Positions 34,169 through 42,591 of a stretch of 64,000 nucleotides of DNA are shown here, piece after piece. The notes under the pieces are model-generated. The model made no database searches, was not told the origin of the DNA, and was given only the letters and a program-made list of their open reading frames with translations. Position 1 is the stretch's first letter; each line of letters starts with the position of its first letter. Location of the stretch: positions 1,488,001 to 1,552,000 of the forward strand of contig NZ_CP060716.1 in assembly GCF_014396385.1 (NCBI RefSeq), given 5' to 3'. The position numbers and the translations under genes were made by a program. The DNA is from Leucobacter denitrificans. GTDB lineage: Bacteria; Actinomycetota; Actinomycetes; Actinomycetales; Microbacteriaceae.

Positions 34169-34212
34169 AGATGCAGACGCATCTGGTTATATTTATATGC
34201 AAGCGCATATAA
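34169..34212. promoter_or_regulatory. Tandem MarR-type operators before the LLM operon
   Basis: The main site TTATATGCAAGCGCATATAA (34193-34212) has perfect 8-bp arms and matches the site before the alcohol dehydrogenase in 18 of 20 bases. A second palindrome AGATGC-AGAC-GCATCT (34169-34184) agrees with it in 13 of 17 positions, centre to centre 26 bases away. The LLM start is 65 bases downstream. Confidence 0.75.
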
Positions 34213-34276
34213 TTGAGTTGGGACGGGGTTACGAGCCGCCGCACCCCTTCCGCACAGACAGCCAGGAGCACACACC

Positions 34277-35461
34277 ATGGAATTCGGAATCTTCTCCGTC
34301 TCAGACGTCACACGCGACCCCATCACGGGAGAAACCCCGAGCGAGGCCGAGCGCATCAAGGGACTGGCGCAGATCGCGAAGCACGCAGAAGAAGTTGGTT
34401 TCGACGTCTTCGCAGTTGGCGAGCACCACAACCCACCGTTCTTCTCGTCGAGCCCTACGACGTTCCTCGCGTACATCGCAGCACAGACCACGAAGCTCAA
34501 GCTCACCACGAGCACGACGCTCATCACGACGAACGACCCGGTACGCATCGCCGAAGAGTACGCAATGCTTCAGCACCTCGCCGATGGTCGCATGGACCTC
34601 ATGCTCGGCCGCGGCAACACCGCCCCGGTATACCCGTGGTTCGGCAAGGACATCCGTTCCTCGCTGCCACTCGCACTTGAAAACTACAACCTACTGCACA
34701 AGCTCTGGAGTGAAGACGTCGTCGACTACGAGGGCAACTTCCGCACACCGCTACAAGGCTTCACTTCGACGCCTCGCCCACTCAACGATGTCGCACCCTT
34801 TGTGTGGCACGGCTCGATCCGCACCCCTGAGATCGCCGAACAAGCCGCGTACTATGGCGACGGGTTCTTCTCGAACCACATCTTTGCACCGTCGGCACAC
34901 TCGCTGCGTCTGATCAACTTCTACCGTCAGCGCTTCGAGCACTACGGTCACGGCAAGGCAAAGCAGGCGATCGTAGGCCTCGGTGGCCAGGCGTACATTG
35001 CGAAGAACTCGCAAGACGCCGCAAAGGAGTTCCGCCCGTACTTCGACGAGGCGCCCGTTTACGGGCACGGGCCGTCGATGGAAGACTTCGCGAACCAGAC
35101 GCCACTCACCGTTGGCAGCCCGCAAGAGGTCATCGACAAGACACTCTCGTTCCGCGAGATGTTTGGCGATTACCAGCGTCAGATGTTCCTCATCGATCAC
35201 GCTGGTCTCCCCACCTCGACCGTGCTCAAGCAGCTCGACCTCTTCGGATCCGAGGTACTCCCGGTGCTACGCGCAGAATACGACGCGCGCCGTGACCCAG
35301 AAGTACCCGATGCCCCGACCCACGAGTCGCTCGTGAAGGCAAAGTACGGCGACGCCGCGCCGCGCCAGCCACGCCCGAACGCGAACCGCGGCGACAATGT
35401 GACCGGTGGATCGCCATACCAAGACAGCCCCGCCCTTAAGGGCGCAGCATTCGGACTGTGA
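34277..35461 (+). CDS. LLM-class flavin-dependent monooxygenase (CE1758 family)
   Basis: 394 aa luciferase-like barrel. Seen: FGIFSVSDVTRDP at the N-terminus, VFAVGEHHNPPFFSSSPTTFLA, TSTTLITTNDPVRIAEEYAMLQHLADGRMDLMLGRGN and PLTVGSPQEVIDKTLSF. The family uses FMNH2 and O2 to oxidise an unknown substrate. It is first in an operon with a MarR regulator and a partner FMN reductase, an arrangement known from corynebacteria, where the reductase supplies FMNH2. The upstream palindromes mark it as the main regulated promoter. Confidence 0.9.
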   Translation: MEFGIFSVSDVTRDPITGETPSEAERIKGLAQIAKHAEEVGFDVFAVGEHHNPPFFSSSPTTFLAYIAAQTTKLKLTTSTTLITTNDPVRIAEEYAMLQHLADGRMDLMLGRGNTAPVYPWFGKDIRSSLPLALENYNLLHKLWSEDVVDYEGNFRTPLQGFTSTPRPLNDVAPFVWHGSIRTPEIAEQAAYYGDGFFSNHIFAPSAHSLRLINFYRQRFEHYGHGKAKQAIVGLGGQAYIAKNSQDAAKEFRPYFDEAPVYGHGPSMEDFANQTPLTVGSPQEVIDKTLSFREMFGDYQRQMFLIDHAGLPTSTVLKQLDLFGSEVLPVLRAEYDARRDPEVPDAPTHESLVKAKYGDAAPRQPRPNANRGDNVTGGSPYQDSPALKGAAFGL

Positions 35462-35466
35462 GACCA

Positions 35467-35931
35467 ATGATCAGCAAGAGAACAGACATCCGCCTCGCGA
35501 ACGAGGCATGGGAGTCGCTTATGACCGCGTACTCGCGGCTCTCGTCTGACTTCGGTTCCGAACCCATTTGGAACGATGCGAACATGCGCGAGTACGACGT
35601 GCTCTACACACTCGCGAAGCGCGACGAGCCTATGCGCCTGTGTGATGTGCAGAGCGGCGTGCTGCTGAGCCAGCCCGCACTCTCTCGCATGGTGGATCGA
35701 CTCGTTACTCGGGGCCTGCTCGAGCGCGAGACCGATCCACACGATGGTCGCGCGGTGCTCGTGCGACTCAGCGAGGAAGGCAAGCGAGTGCAGCGCGAGC
35801 TCGGTAGGGCACACGGCCGCGATATTGGCGAAGCACTTCGCGTACTTGAGCCGGAAGAGCTCACCGAACTCAAGCGACTCACGCAAAAACTTATCGAGGC
35901 GCGCGAAGCAGACGCGCCAGCGCAAGATTAG
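35467..35931 (+). CDS. MarR-family transcriptional regulator
   Basis: 154 aa from the ATG at 35467, five bases after the LLM stop. Winged helix: YDVLYTLAKRDEPMRLCDVQSGVLLSQPALSRMVDRLVTRGLLERETDPHDGRAVLVRLSEEG at about 40-105, a strong MarR signature. One Cys (CDVQ, about residue 59) could sense thiol or electrophile stress. Placement between monooxygenase and reductase, plus two matching palindromes in front of the operon, suggests autorepression. Confidence 0.92.
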   Translation: MISKRTDIRLANEAWESLMTAYSRLSSDFGSEPIWNDANMREYDVLYTLAKRDEPMRLCDVQSGVLLSQPALSRMVDRLVTRGLLERETDPHDGRAVLVRLSEEGKRVQRELGRAHGRDIGEALRVLEPEELTELKRLTQKLIEAREADAPAQD

Positions 35932-35945
35932 ACAGGACCATTCAC

Positions 35946-36608
35946 ATGACCGACACTAAACAACTCGTCGTCGTAAACGCGGGGGCAGGCGATCCATCGA
36001 CCACCCGCCTGCTTGCCGACCGCCTCACGCAGAAGACGCTCGCTGAGGCGAAGCGTCAGGGCATTGAGATGGAAGCCAGGGTGATCGAGCTTCGTTCGTT
36101 GGCCGGCGACATTATGGCGGCGCTCACCACGCAGCTCGTTTCACCAGAGCTCGAACGCGCAACCGAACTGATGCGCGACGCCGACGCAATCATCGCGGCG
36201 ACCCCCATCTACAAGGCGGCGGCGAGCGGGTTGTTCTCGTCGTTCTTCCAGGTGCTCGACAACGACCTGCTCATTGGCACCCCCGTGGTGCTCGCTGCGA
36301 CCGCGGGCAGCCCACGTCACTCGCTCGTGGTCGACGACCAGTTGCGTGGCTTCTTCTCGTACCTGCGCGCGGTGACCGCACCGACCTCACTCGTGAGTTC
36401 GCCTGACGATTGGAACAGCAAGGAGTTCGGCAGTCGAGTGGATCGCGCCTCGCGCGAGCTCGTTGCGCTCGTGAAGGGCGGCTTCAGAGACAGCGCGCGC
36501 GGCGAGGGGTGGATCGAGTACCAGCACTCCTTCGGTAGTGCCGGTGGCACCGAGCTCGGCATCGACCTGAGCTCCGACCTCATGCGGTTGGCAACGGGCG
36601 GGCGCTGA
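35946..36608 (+). CDS. NADPH-dependent FMN reductase, LLM partner (CE1759 family)
   Basis: 220 aa flavodoxin-like fold. Seen: VVVNAGAGDPSTTRLLADRLTQ at the phosphate loop, IIAATPIYKAAASGLFSSFFQVLDNDLLIGTPVVLAATAGSPRHSLVVDDQL. It reduces FMN with NAD(P)H and hands FMNH2 to the LLM oxygenase encoded two genes upstream. Follows marR by 14 bases. Confidence 0.9.
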   Translation: MTDTKQLVVVNAGAGDPSTTRLLADRLTQKTLAEAKRQGIEMEARVIELRSLAGDIMAALTTQLVSPELERATELMRDADAIIAATPIYKAAASGLFSSFFQVLDNDLLIGTPVVLAATAGSPRHSLVVDDQLRGFFSYLRAVTAPTSLVSSPDDWNSKEFGSRVDRASRELVALVKGGFRDSARGEGWIEYQHSFGSAGGTELGIDLSSDLMRLATGGR

Positions 36609-36629
36609 GCGAGAAAGCATCGCTTTTGA

Positions 36630-36670
36630 GCTCCGCGCCCGGTGCCGCCCACGGCGGCAGCCTACGGAGC
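36630..36670 (+). terminator. GC-rich nested hairpin after the FMN reductase
   Basis: Outer arms GCTCCG (36630-36635)/CGGAGC (36665-36670) and inner arms TGCCGCC/GGCGGCA (36643-36659). There is no T run, so termination would rely on the stem alone. Confidence 0.5.
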
Positions 36671-36777
36671 GGAGCGAGGGACGGGGGCAACTGGATCCAC
36701 CCCCTAGTCAGGCCGAGTCAACAGGAGTACTGTGGTGCCCTGCAATGAAGCAACCTGAAACGGCGCGAGGAGCCCCC

Positions 36778-37230
36778 ATGATTTTCGTCAACCTCACCAC
36801 GACCGATCTCGACCGCAGTAGGTCGTTCTACACGGCGCTCGGCTGCGACATCAACCCGGCATTCACCGACGAGAATGCGGCGTGCATCGTCTGGGACGAG
36901 AACACCTTCTTCATGGTGCTCACCCACGCCCACTTCTCGCAGTTCACTGACAAGCAGATTGTCGATCCACACACGAGCGCCCAGGCACTCATCGCTCTCT
37001 CGCGTGACTCGCGTGAGCACGTCGACAGCACGCTGACGGCCGGGCTCGCTGCCGGTGGCAAGGAGCCCCGCGATCCACAGGACTACGGGTTCATGTACTC
37101 GCGAACCATGGAAGATCCCGACGGGAACATTCTCGAGTTCATGTACATGGAGCCGCAGGCCGCCGAAGAAGGCCCTGAAGCCTATGTCGCGGAGCACGGA
37201 GAGGGCCCCGATCAGGTGCCGGGTTACTGA
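36778..37230 (+). CDS. VOC family (glyoxalase/bleomycin-resistance-like) protein
   Basis: 150 aa from the ATG at 36778, preceded by GAGGAG. Begins MIFVNLTTTDLDRSRSFYTALGC and ends with FMYSRTMEDPDGNILEFMYMEP, the two beta-alpha-beta-beta-beta modules of the vicinal oxygen chelate fold. A family branch with sequence DENTFFMVLTHAHFSQF is often annotated as glyoxalase-like, but the reaction is unknown. Single gene. Confidence 0.85.
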   Translation: MIFVNLTTTDLDRSRSFYTALGCDINPAFTDENAACIVWDENTFFMVLTHAHFSQFTDKQIVDPHTSAQALIALSRDSREHVDSTLTAGLAAGGKEPRDPQDYGFMYSRTMEDPDGNILEFMYMEPQAAEEGPEAYVAEHGEGPDQVPGY

Positions 37231-37263
37231 GCGCCTCGCTGCGCCAGATCAGCCCGTAAAGTC

Positions 37264-37572
37264 TCAGGCGAAAACGTCGAGCTTGCCGTAGCGCTCGGCG
37301 AGCAGGTAGTACACGGTGAGGCGCTGCGCGCACCCGTCAACCTGATCGCCGACGTCTGCGATCGCCTCATCGATGAGGGCGTCTGCGGCGGCGATGCCGA
37401 GTTTGCCCTTTACGAAGGTCTCTCGCACCATTGCGAGATCTGACCGATCGCTATAGGCCACCATGCGCGTGTCTTCGTTGCTCAGCGCGCGGGCAAAAGC
37501 CTTCTCCATATTGGTTACGACTGATTCGTTCGCCCCAGGGGCGTACTTCTTGATGTCTTCAAGTGCACTCAT
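37264..37572 (-). CDS. DUF2853 family protein
   Basis: 102 aa from the ATG at 37572. The residues MVAYSDRSDLAMVRETFVKGKLGI match DUF2853, a small helical cytoplasmic family with no known reaction. Convergent with the VOC gene, and separated by a hairpin from the aminotransferase upstream. Confidence 0.75.
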   Translation of the reverse strand: MSALEDIKKYAPGANESVVTNMEKAFARALSNEDTRMVAYSDRSDLAMVRETFVKGKLGIAAADALIDEAIADVGDQVDGCAQRLTVYYLLAERYGKLDVFA

Positions 37573-37696
37573 GCAGCATGATTCCTTCCCCAGAAAAGTC
37601 AGGTCCCCCGCAGGACCTGTCCTCATTCTGGCCCTTATCGGCGAAAAGATACAGAGGCAAATCATAAAAGCCGCGGTGCAAAACACGCAAAAACAC

Positions 37697-37730
37697 GACT
37701 GGCCCGGTTCAAAAACGAACCGAGCCAGTC
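37697..37730 (-). terminator. Terminator after the aminotransferase gene
   Basis: GACTGGCCCGGTTC (37697-37710) and GAACCGAGCCAGTC (37717-37730) pair with one mismatch around AAAAAC, 13 bases beyond the aminotransferase stop on the minus strand. Confidence 0.75.
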
Positions 37731-37743
37731 TGTGAATAGGCGA

Positions 37744-39135
37744 TTACTTGCCCGTGTAGTAGCTATCTGCAACGTCGAGCGCCGCATCGATGATGTCGAG
37801 GCCGCGCACGAGATCTTCCTCGCTCGTCACGAGCGGAGGAGCAACCTGCAGACGGTTGCCTGCCGCGAACGGCCAGAGCCCCGCCTGCTTGCACGCAGCG
37901 ACCACTGCATTGAACGGTGCCGCAGCCTCGCCTGACGCGTTGAACGGTACGAGCGGTTCGCGGGTCTCGCGATCCACAACGAGTTCAAGTGCCCAGAAGA
38001 AGCCCTTGCCTCGAACTTCGCCGACCGACTTGTGCTTCTCAGCAAGCTGACGCAGACGCGGCTCGATGACGCGCTCACCCAGGTCGCGAACCCTCTCGAG
38101 AATGCCCTCTTCTTCGAAAATGTCGAAGGTGGCAACGCCCGAGGCGCACGCGAGTGGGTGACCCGAGTAGGTGAGGCCGCCCGGGAACGAGCGATCCACG
38201 AAGGTGTTGTGGATCTCTTCAGAGATCACCACGCCACCGAGTGGCACATAGCCCGAGTTGACGCCCTTCGCGAAGGTGACGAGGTCAGGCTTCACGTCGA
38301 AGCCCTGGTACGCGAACCATTCGCCGGTGCGGCCGAACCCAACCATAACCTCGTCGGCGATGTACACGATGCCGTACTTGTCACAGAGCGCGCGAACACC
38401 GGGGAGGTACCCGGGCGGAGGCACGAGCACGCCGTTGGTGCCGGTGACCGTTTCGAGAATAATCGCTGCGATCGTCTCGGGGCCCTCAAGCTGGATCGTC
38501 TGCTCGAGGTGAGCAAGTGCGCGCTCTGCCTCTTCCTCGGGCGAGGTTGCGTAGAACGCACTGCGGTACGCGTAGGGTCCGGTGAAGTGCACAACGCCAG
38601 CATCGAGCGTGCCGTTCGACCAGCGGCGAGGTTCACCCGTGAGGGTGATCGCCGTGCCGGTCGAGCCGTGGTACGAGCGGAACCGCGACAGCACCTTCTG
38701 GCGGCCGGTGTGGTGACGCGCCATGCGCACCGCGTACTCAACAGCGTCAGCGCCGCCGTTCGTGAAGAACACCGAGCGCGCACCCTCGAATGAGTGCTCG
38801 ACGATGCGCTTGGCAAGCTCGCCGCGAGCGTCGTTTGCGAGTGCGGGCTGGATCGTCGCGAGGCGTCCCGCCTGCTCCTGGATCGCCTTGATGAGCTTCG
38901 GGTGCTGGTGCCCGAGGTTCAGGTTTACGAGCTGCGACGAGAAGTCGAGGTACTCGTTACCGTCGTAATCCCAGAACGTCGCACCCTCACCCTTCGCAAT
39001 GGGCAGCGGGTTGATCGCGCCCTGCGCCGACCACGAGTGGAAGACGTAGTTGCGGTCGTTCTCGCGAACCTCACGCTGTGCTTCGGTGTCACCGAACGTC
39101 TGCGGGGTGCCCGCGAGATCGATGTAATCAGTCAT
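37744..39135 (-). CDS. Class III omega-aminotransferase (beta-alanine/GABA type)
   Basis: 463 aa from the ATG at 39135. PLP fold-type I enzyme: FWDYDGNEYLDFSSQLVNLNLGHQHPKL, FFTNGGADAVEYAVRMARHHTGRQKVLSRFRSYHGST, YIADEVMVGFGRTGEWF (PLP Asp), and the Schiff-base lysine in LVTFAKGVNSGYVPLGGVV. It moves the terminal amino group of an omega-amino acid to pyruvate or 2-oxoglutarate. The mmsA gene just upstream and the divergent PucR regulator point to beta-alanine or GABA-like substrates feeding malonate semialdehyde. Confidence 0.88.
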   Translation of the reverse strand: MTDYIDLAGTPQTFGDTEAQREVRENDRNYVFHSWSAQGAINPLPIAKGEGATFWDYDGNEYLDFSSQLVNLNLGHQHPKLIKAIQEQAGRLATIQPALANDARGELAKRIVEHSFEGARSVFFTNGGADAVEYAVRMARHHTGRQKVLSRFRSYHGSTGTAITLTGEPRRWSNGTLDAGVVHFTGPYAYRSAFYATSPEEEAERALAHLEQTIQLEGPETIAAIILETVTGTNGVLVPPPGYLPGVRALCDKYGIVYIADEVMVGFGRTGEWFAYQGFDVKPDLVTFAKGVNSGYVPLGGVVISEEIHNTFVDRSFPGGLTYSGHPLACASGVATFDIFEEEGILERVRDLGERVIEPRLRQLAEKHKSVGEVRGKGFFWALELVVDRETREPLVPFNASGEAAAPFNAVVAACKQAGLWPFAAGNRLQVAPPLVTSEEDLVRGLDIIDAALDVADSYYTGK

Positions 39136-39154
39136 CGCCGTGTGACCTTTCGGG

Positions 39155-40642
39155 TTAGCTGTTGCTCGGGAAACCGAGGTCGATCTTCGACTGCTCTGGG
39201 TTCGGCCAGCGAGTGGTGACGACCTTTGAGCGGGTGTAGAAGTTGATCGACTCTGGGCCGTAGATGTGGGTGTCGCCGAAGAGCGAATCCTTCCATCCAC
39301 CGAACGAGAACGCTCCGACGGGAACAGGGATCGGCACGTTGACTCCGACCATGCCAGCTTCAACGTCGAACTCGAACTGACGCGCGACGCCGCCGTCGCG
39401 GGTGAAGATCGCGGTGCCGTTGCCGAACTGGTGATCGTTGATGAGCTGCAGGCCCTCTTCGTAGGTGTTCACGCGCACAACTGCGAGCACTGGCCCAAAG
39501 ATTTCGTCGCGGTACACCTTGCTGTGGGTCTTCACGTGGTCGAGCAGCGTCGCACCGGTGAAGAAGCCATCGCCCTCGTAGGTGAAGTCGCGGCCGTCAA
39601 CGACGATCGTCGCGCCCTCTGCCTCGGCACCAGCGACGTAGGACTCGACGCGAGCCTTCGCCTCAGGAGTGATGAGTGGCCCCATGTCGGTGCCCTCAGC
39701 GGCGCCATCGCCGATCTTCAGATCCTTGATGCGGCTGACGATCTCGGGGATCACGCGATCCGCAACCTCATCGCCCACGGCGACAAGCACCGAGATTGCC
39801 ATGCAACGCTCGCCGGCAGCGCCATACGCAGCCGAAACAGCGGCGTCTGCGGTGACCTTGAGGTCAGCATCTGGCATGACGAGCATGTGGTTCTTCGCGC
39901 CACCGAGCGCCTGCACGCGCTTGCCGTTTGCTGCGGCGCGCTCGTAGATGTACTTTGCAATCGGTGTGGATCCGACGAAGCTCACAGCCTTCACGTCTGG
40001 CGCGTCGAGCAGCGTATCGACAGCGGTCTTGTCGCCGTTTACAACGTTGAGCACGCCGTCTGGCAGGCCAGCCTCGCGGAAGAGATCCGCAATGAAGATC
40101 GAAGCCGATGGGTCGCGCTCTGAAGGCTTGAGCACAACGGTGTTGCCGCACGCGATTGCCGACGCGATCATCCAGAGCGGAACCATGATCGGGAAGTTGA
40201 ACGGGGTGATTGCCGCAACAACACCAACAGGCTGCTTGATCGAGTGAACGTCGATGCCGGTCGAAACCTGCTCGTCGCGCTCACCCTTGAGGAGGTTCAT
40301 GAGGCCCGCTGCGAACTCGACGTTCTCGAGGCCACGCGCAACCTCGCCCGCTGCGTCGGCGAGCACCTTGCCGTGCTCGCTCGTGACGATAGCTGCGAGG
40401 TCGTTGGTGCGCTGCTTGAGCAGCTGGCGCAGGTTGAAGAACACATCTGCACGCTTCGTGAGGCTGGTCTTGCGCCAAGCTGGCAGAGCAGCCTTTGCCG
40501 CAGCGATTGCCTGCTCGACGGTCTCAACCGAAGCGATGCCGAGCTCGTGCTGCTGCTCGCCGGTTGCCGGGTTGTAGACCGGCTGCGTGCGCTCAGCCGC
40601 TTCGACCTTTTCGCCGCCGATGAAGTGTGGAATGTGCGCCAT
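39155..40642 (-). CDS. mmsA: CoA-acylating methylmalonate-semialdehyde dehydrogenase
   Basis: 495 aa from the ATG at 40642. Seen: HFIGGEKVEAAERT, AAITPFNFPIMVPLWMIASAIACGNTVVLKPSERDP, the NAD motif FVGSTPIAKYIYE, VQALGGAKNHMLVMPDADL and the catalytic Cys in AAYGAAGERCMAISV. It converts malonate or methylmalonate semialdehyde plus CoA to acetyl- or propionyl-CoA. It starts an operon with the aminotransferase. Confidence 0.92.
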   Translation of the reverse strand: MAHIPHFIGGEKVEAAERTQPVYNPATGEQQHELGIASVETVEQAIAAAKAALPAWRKTSLTKRADVFFNLRQLLKQRTNDLAAIVTSEHGKVLADAAGEVARGLENVEFAAGLMNLLKGERDEQVSTGIDVHSIKQPVGVVAAITPFNFPIMVPLWMIASAIACGNTVVLKPSERDPSASIFIADLFREAGLPDGVLNVVNGDKTAVDTLLDAPDVKAVSFVGSTPIAKYIYERAAANGKRVQALGGAKNHMLVMPDADLKVTADAAVSAAYGAAGERCMAISVLVAVGDEVADRVIPEIVSRIKDLKIGDGAAEGTDMGPLITPEAKARVESYVAGAEAEGATIVVDGRDFTYEGDGFFTGATLLDHVKTHSKVYRDEIFGPVLAVVRVNTYEEGLQLINDHQFGNGTAIFTRDGGVARQFEFDVEAGMVGVNVPIPVPVGAFSFGGWKDSLFGDTHIYGPESINFYTRSKVVTTRWPNPEQSKIDLGFPSNS

Positions 40643-40689
40643 AGCTATCTTTCCTCCCGAGTGACCCAGTGTCATTCAATGTGTTCGAT

Positions 40690-40703
40690 CGCGAAAACTC
40701 GCG
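40690..40703. promoter_or_regulatory. Short palindrome in the mmsA-pucR divergent region
   Basis: CGCGA-AAAC-TCGCG, 5-bp perfect arms, lies 48 bases upstream of mmsA on one side and 83 bases before pucR on the other, so a single PucR site could serve both. The half sites are short and alone would not be specific. Confidence 0.35.
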
Positions 40704-40785
40704 GTATTACAAGCATTGCAGGGAACATCGAAAGCGTCGCCAGGCAAAGTATCGCCAATTCAGCAATTCTCCGTACACTTTGTAT

Positions 40786-42456
40786 GTGGCCGAGAGTTTT
40801 GAATCCCTTCCGAGCGTGCGCGACGTGCTCGGTCTTGCCGAGCTTGCGGCTGGCGCACCCGAACTCGTCACGGGAGAGACCGGGCTTTCGCGCTCTGTGC
40901 GTTGGGCGCACGTGGTGGCCGGGCGCGAGGCTGTTGCACTGCTCGACGGTGGTGAGCTCGTGCTCACGACTGGCGCTGGCTGGCCGCAAGAGAGCGAAGA
41001 CCCCGAGGGCCTTGCCGCCCTCGTAGAAACTCTCGTCGCAGCATCGCCCGCAGCAATTGTGTTCGAGCTCGGCACCCGCTTCGACGAGACGCCCCGCGCG
41101 CTCGTTACCGCTTGTGCGCGAGAGGGCATCCCGCTCATCGTGCTGCACCGAGAGGTGCGCTTCGTGCAGATCACTCAGCGCGTGCACCAGCGGCTCCTCA
41201 CTGCGCAGAACGAGGCACTTGAGGCACGCGCCGAGGTGCACGCGATGCTTACCGAGCTCGGCTTGAATCGCAGCCCGGTCGATTATGTTGTGGATCGCAT
41301 TGCCGAGACCCTCGGCGCACCCGTCGTGCTCGAAAGCGCGGGGCACCAGGTGGTCGCATGGTCGGGCACCGATACGACGGTGCTCGACCACTGGTCGGGA
41401 TCAGAACGGCGACACCACGGATTTACGCCCGAGCTGCCGGAGGGCGCGATCCGCGTTCCCGTCGAAGCTCAGGGCACCAGATGGGGCACGCTCACCGCTC
41501 TACCCGGCCCGCCTCACCCCGCGGGCCGCGAAACCGTGCTCGAACTCGGTGCCTTCGCGCTCGCGCTCGCGCGGCTCGCAGACCCCGACGGCGAACAGTG
41601 GATCGACTTCGGCTCCAAACGACTCTTCGATGCCGTGCTCGAGGGCCGTTACAGCGGCGAGCGCGAGCTCTCGACCCAACTTGCCGCGGGCGGTCTCACC
41701 GTAGAAGACCGCGTGCTCCTCGGAGCCACGCTCTCGGGCACCGGCGACTTCGGCACACACGGTTCGCTCGAAACCGCGATCCTCTCAACCGCCCTCAGGC
41801 GCACGGTCGCGCCCGAGGGGCAGGTCATTCTGGCTCCGTCACCAGGCGACACTCGCACGCTGCTCGTGTTGCTGTCGTTCCCCGAGAACGATCCGCGACT
41901 CACATTCACCCACTCACCCGACACGCATCCGCTCGCCTTGCGGCTTGAGCAGGAGCTCGGGCGAATGCTTCCCGCAACCACACCTGCCTCGTGGCGGGCA
42001 CACCTGAGTTTGGGCGTTACCGCTCGCAGGCCGCTCGCCCTGATCGCTTCACTCGAGCGGATCGCCGCTGGCGCCGGCGCACTCGCACCTTCTGGCGGCG
42101 GGCCTTCGCGCAGCAGGGTGACCGTGCAGCTCGCTGAGGAGCGGCCGCTCGCGTACCTCGTGCGGGGGCTCGCGGGCATGCCAGAGGTTGAGGAGTTTGC
42201 TGCGGCGCTGCTTGATCCACTCGTCTCGCACGACTCAACCACGGGTGCCGGGCACACAGGTGATCTACTGCAGGTGCTCGCCGCGTATCTCGCCCACCCG
42301 ACAAACCGGTCGCTCGCCGCAAAACAGGCGCGTCTCTCGCGCTCGGTGTTCTACCAGCGCATAGCACTCATCGAGGAGCTACTCGGCGTCGATCTCACCG
42401 ACGGTGAAACTATCGCCGCACTCTCGGTCGCACTCCTCGCCCGCGGCGGAATGTAG
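40786..42456 (+). CDS. PucR-family transcriptional regulator
   Basis: 556 aa from the GTG at 40786; a TACACT -10-like box (40772-40777) ends 8 bases before it, so the message may be leaderless. N-terminal PucR sensor domain (SLPSVRDVLGLAELAAGAPELVTGETGLSRSVRWAHV), a middle GGDEF-like region and the C-terminal HTH_30 helix (LLQVLAAYLAHPTNRSLAAKQARLSRSVFYQRIALIEELLGVDL). Divergent from mmsA-aminotransferase; likely their activator. Confidence 0.9.
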   Translation: MAESFESLPSVRDVLGLAELAAGAPELVTGETGLSRSVRWAHVVAGREAVALLDGGELVLTTGAGWPQESEDPEGLAALVETLVAASPAAIVFELGTRFDETPRALVTACAREGIPLIVLHREVRFVQITQRVHQRLLTAQNEALEARAEVHAMLTELGLNRSPVDYVVDRIAETLGAPVVLESAGHQVVAWSGTDTTVLDHWSGSERRHHGFTPELPEGAIRVPVEAQGTRWGTLTALPGPPHPAGRETVLELGAFALALARLADPDGEQWIDFGSKRLFDAVLEGRYSGERELSTQLAAGGLTVEDRVLLGATLSGTGDFGTHGSLETAILSTALRRTVAPEGQVILAPSPGDTRTLLVLLSFPENDPRLTFTHSPDTHPLALRLEQELGRMLPATTPASWRAHLSLGVTARRPLALIASLERIAAGAGALAPSGGGPSRSRVTVQLAEERPLAYLVRGLAGMPEVEEFAAALLDPLVSHDSTTGAGHTGDLLQVLAAYLAHPTNRSLAAKQARLSRSVFYQRIALIEELLGVDLTDGETIAALSVALLARGGM

Positions 42457-42495
42457 TCGCGGCACTCAATCCCGACGCCACACCTATTTCACCTC

Positions 42496-42564
42496 CAGGC
42501 GAAAATCGAGCACCAAACGTACGATTTTTGTCTGAGGCTTCGCATGAAGCTCATATTTCGCCTG
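42496..42564. terminator. Imperfect inverted repeat between convergent genes
   Basis: CAGGCGAAAATCGAGC (42496-42511) and GCTCATATTTCGCCTG (42549-42564) pair in 13 of 16 positions. It lies between the convergent pucR and maf genes and may end both transcripts. Confidence 0.5.
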
Positions 42565-42591
42565 ACGCTGAGTCCCGGGTTCCTGAGCAGG

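Noticed and set aside
40669..40785. N-terminal extension of the PucR regulator from 40669
   Set aside because: The extra 39 residues (basic, no domain) cover the divergent promoter region, and the PucR domain begins right after the GTG at 40786.
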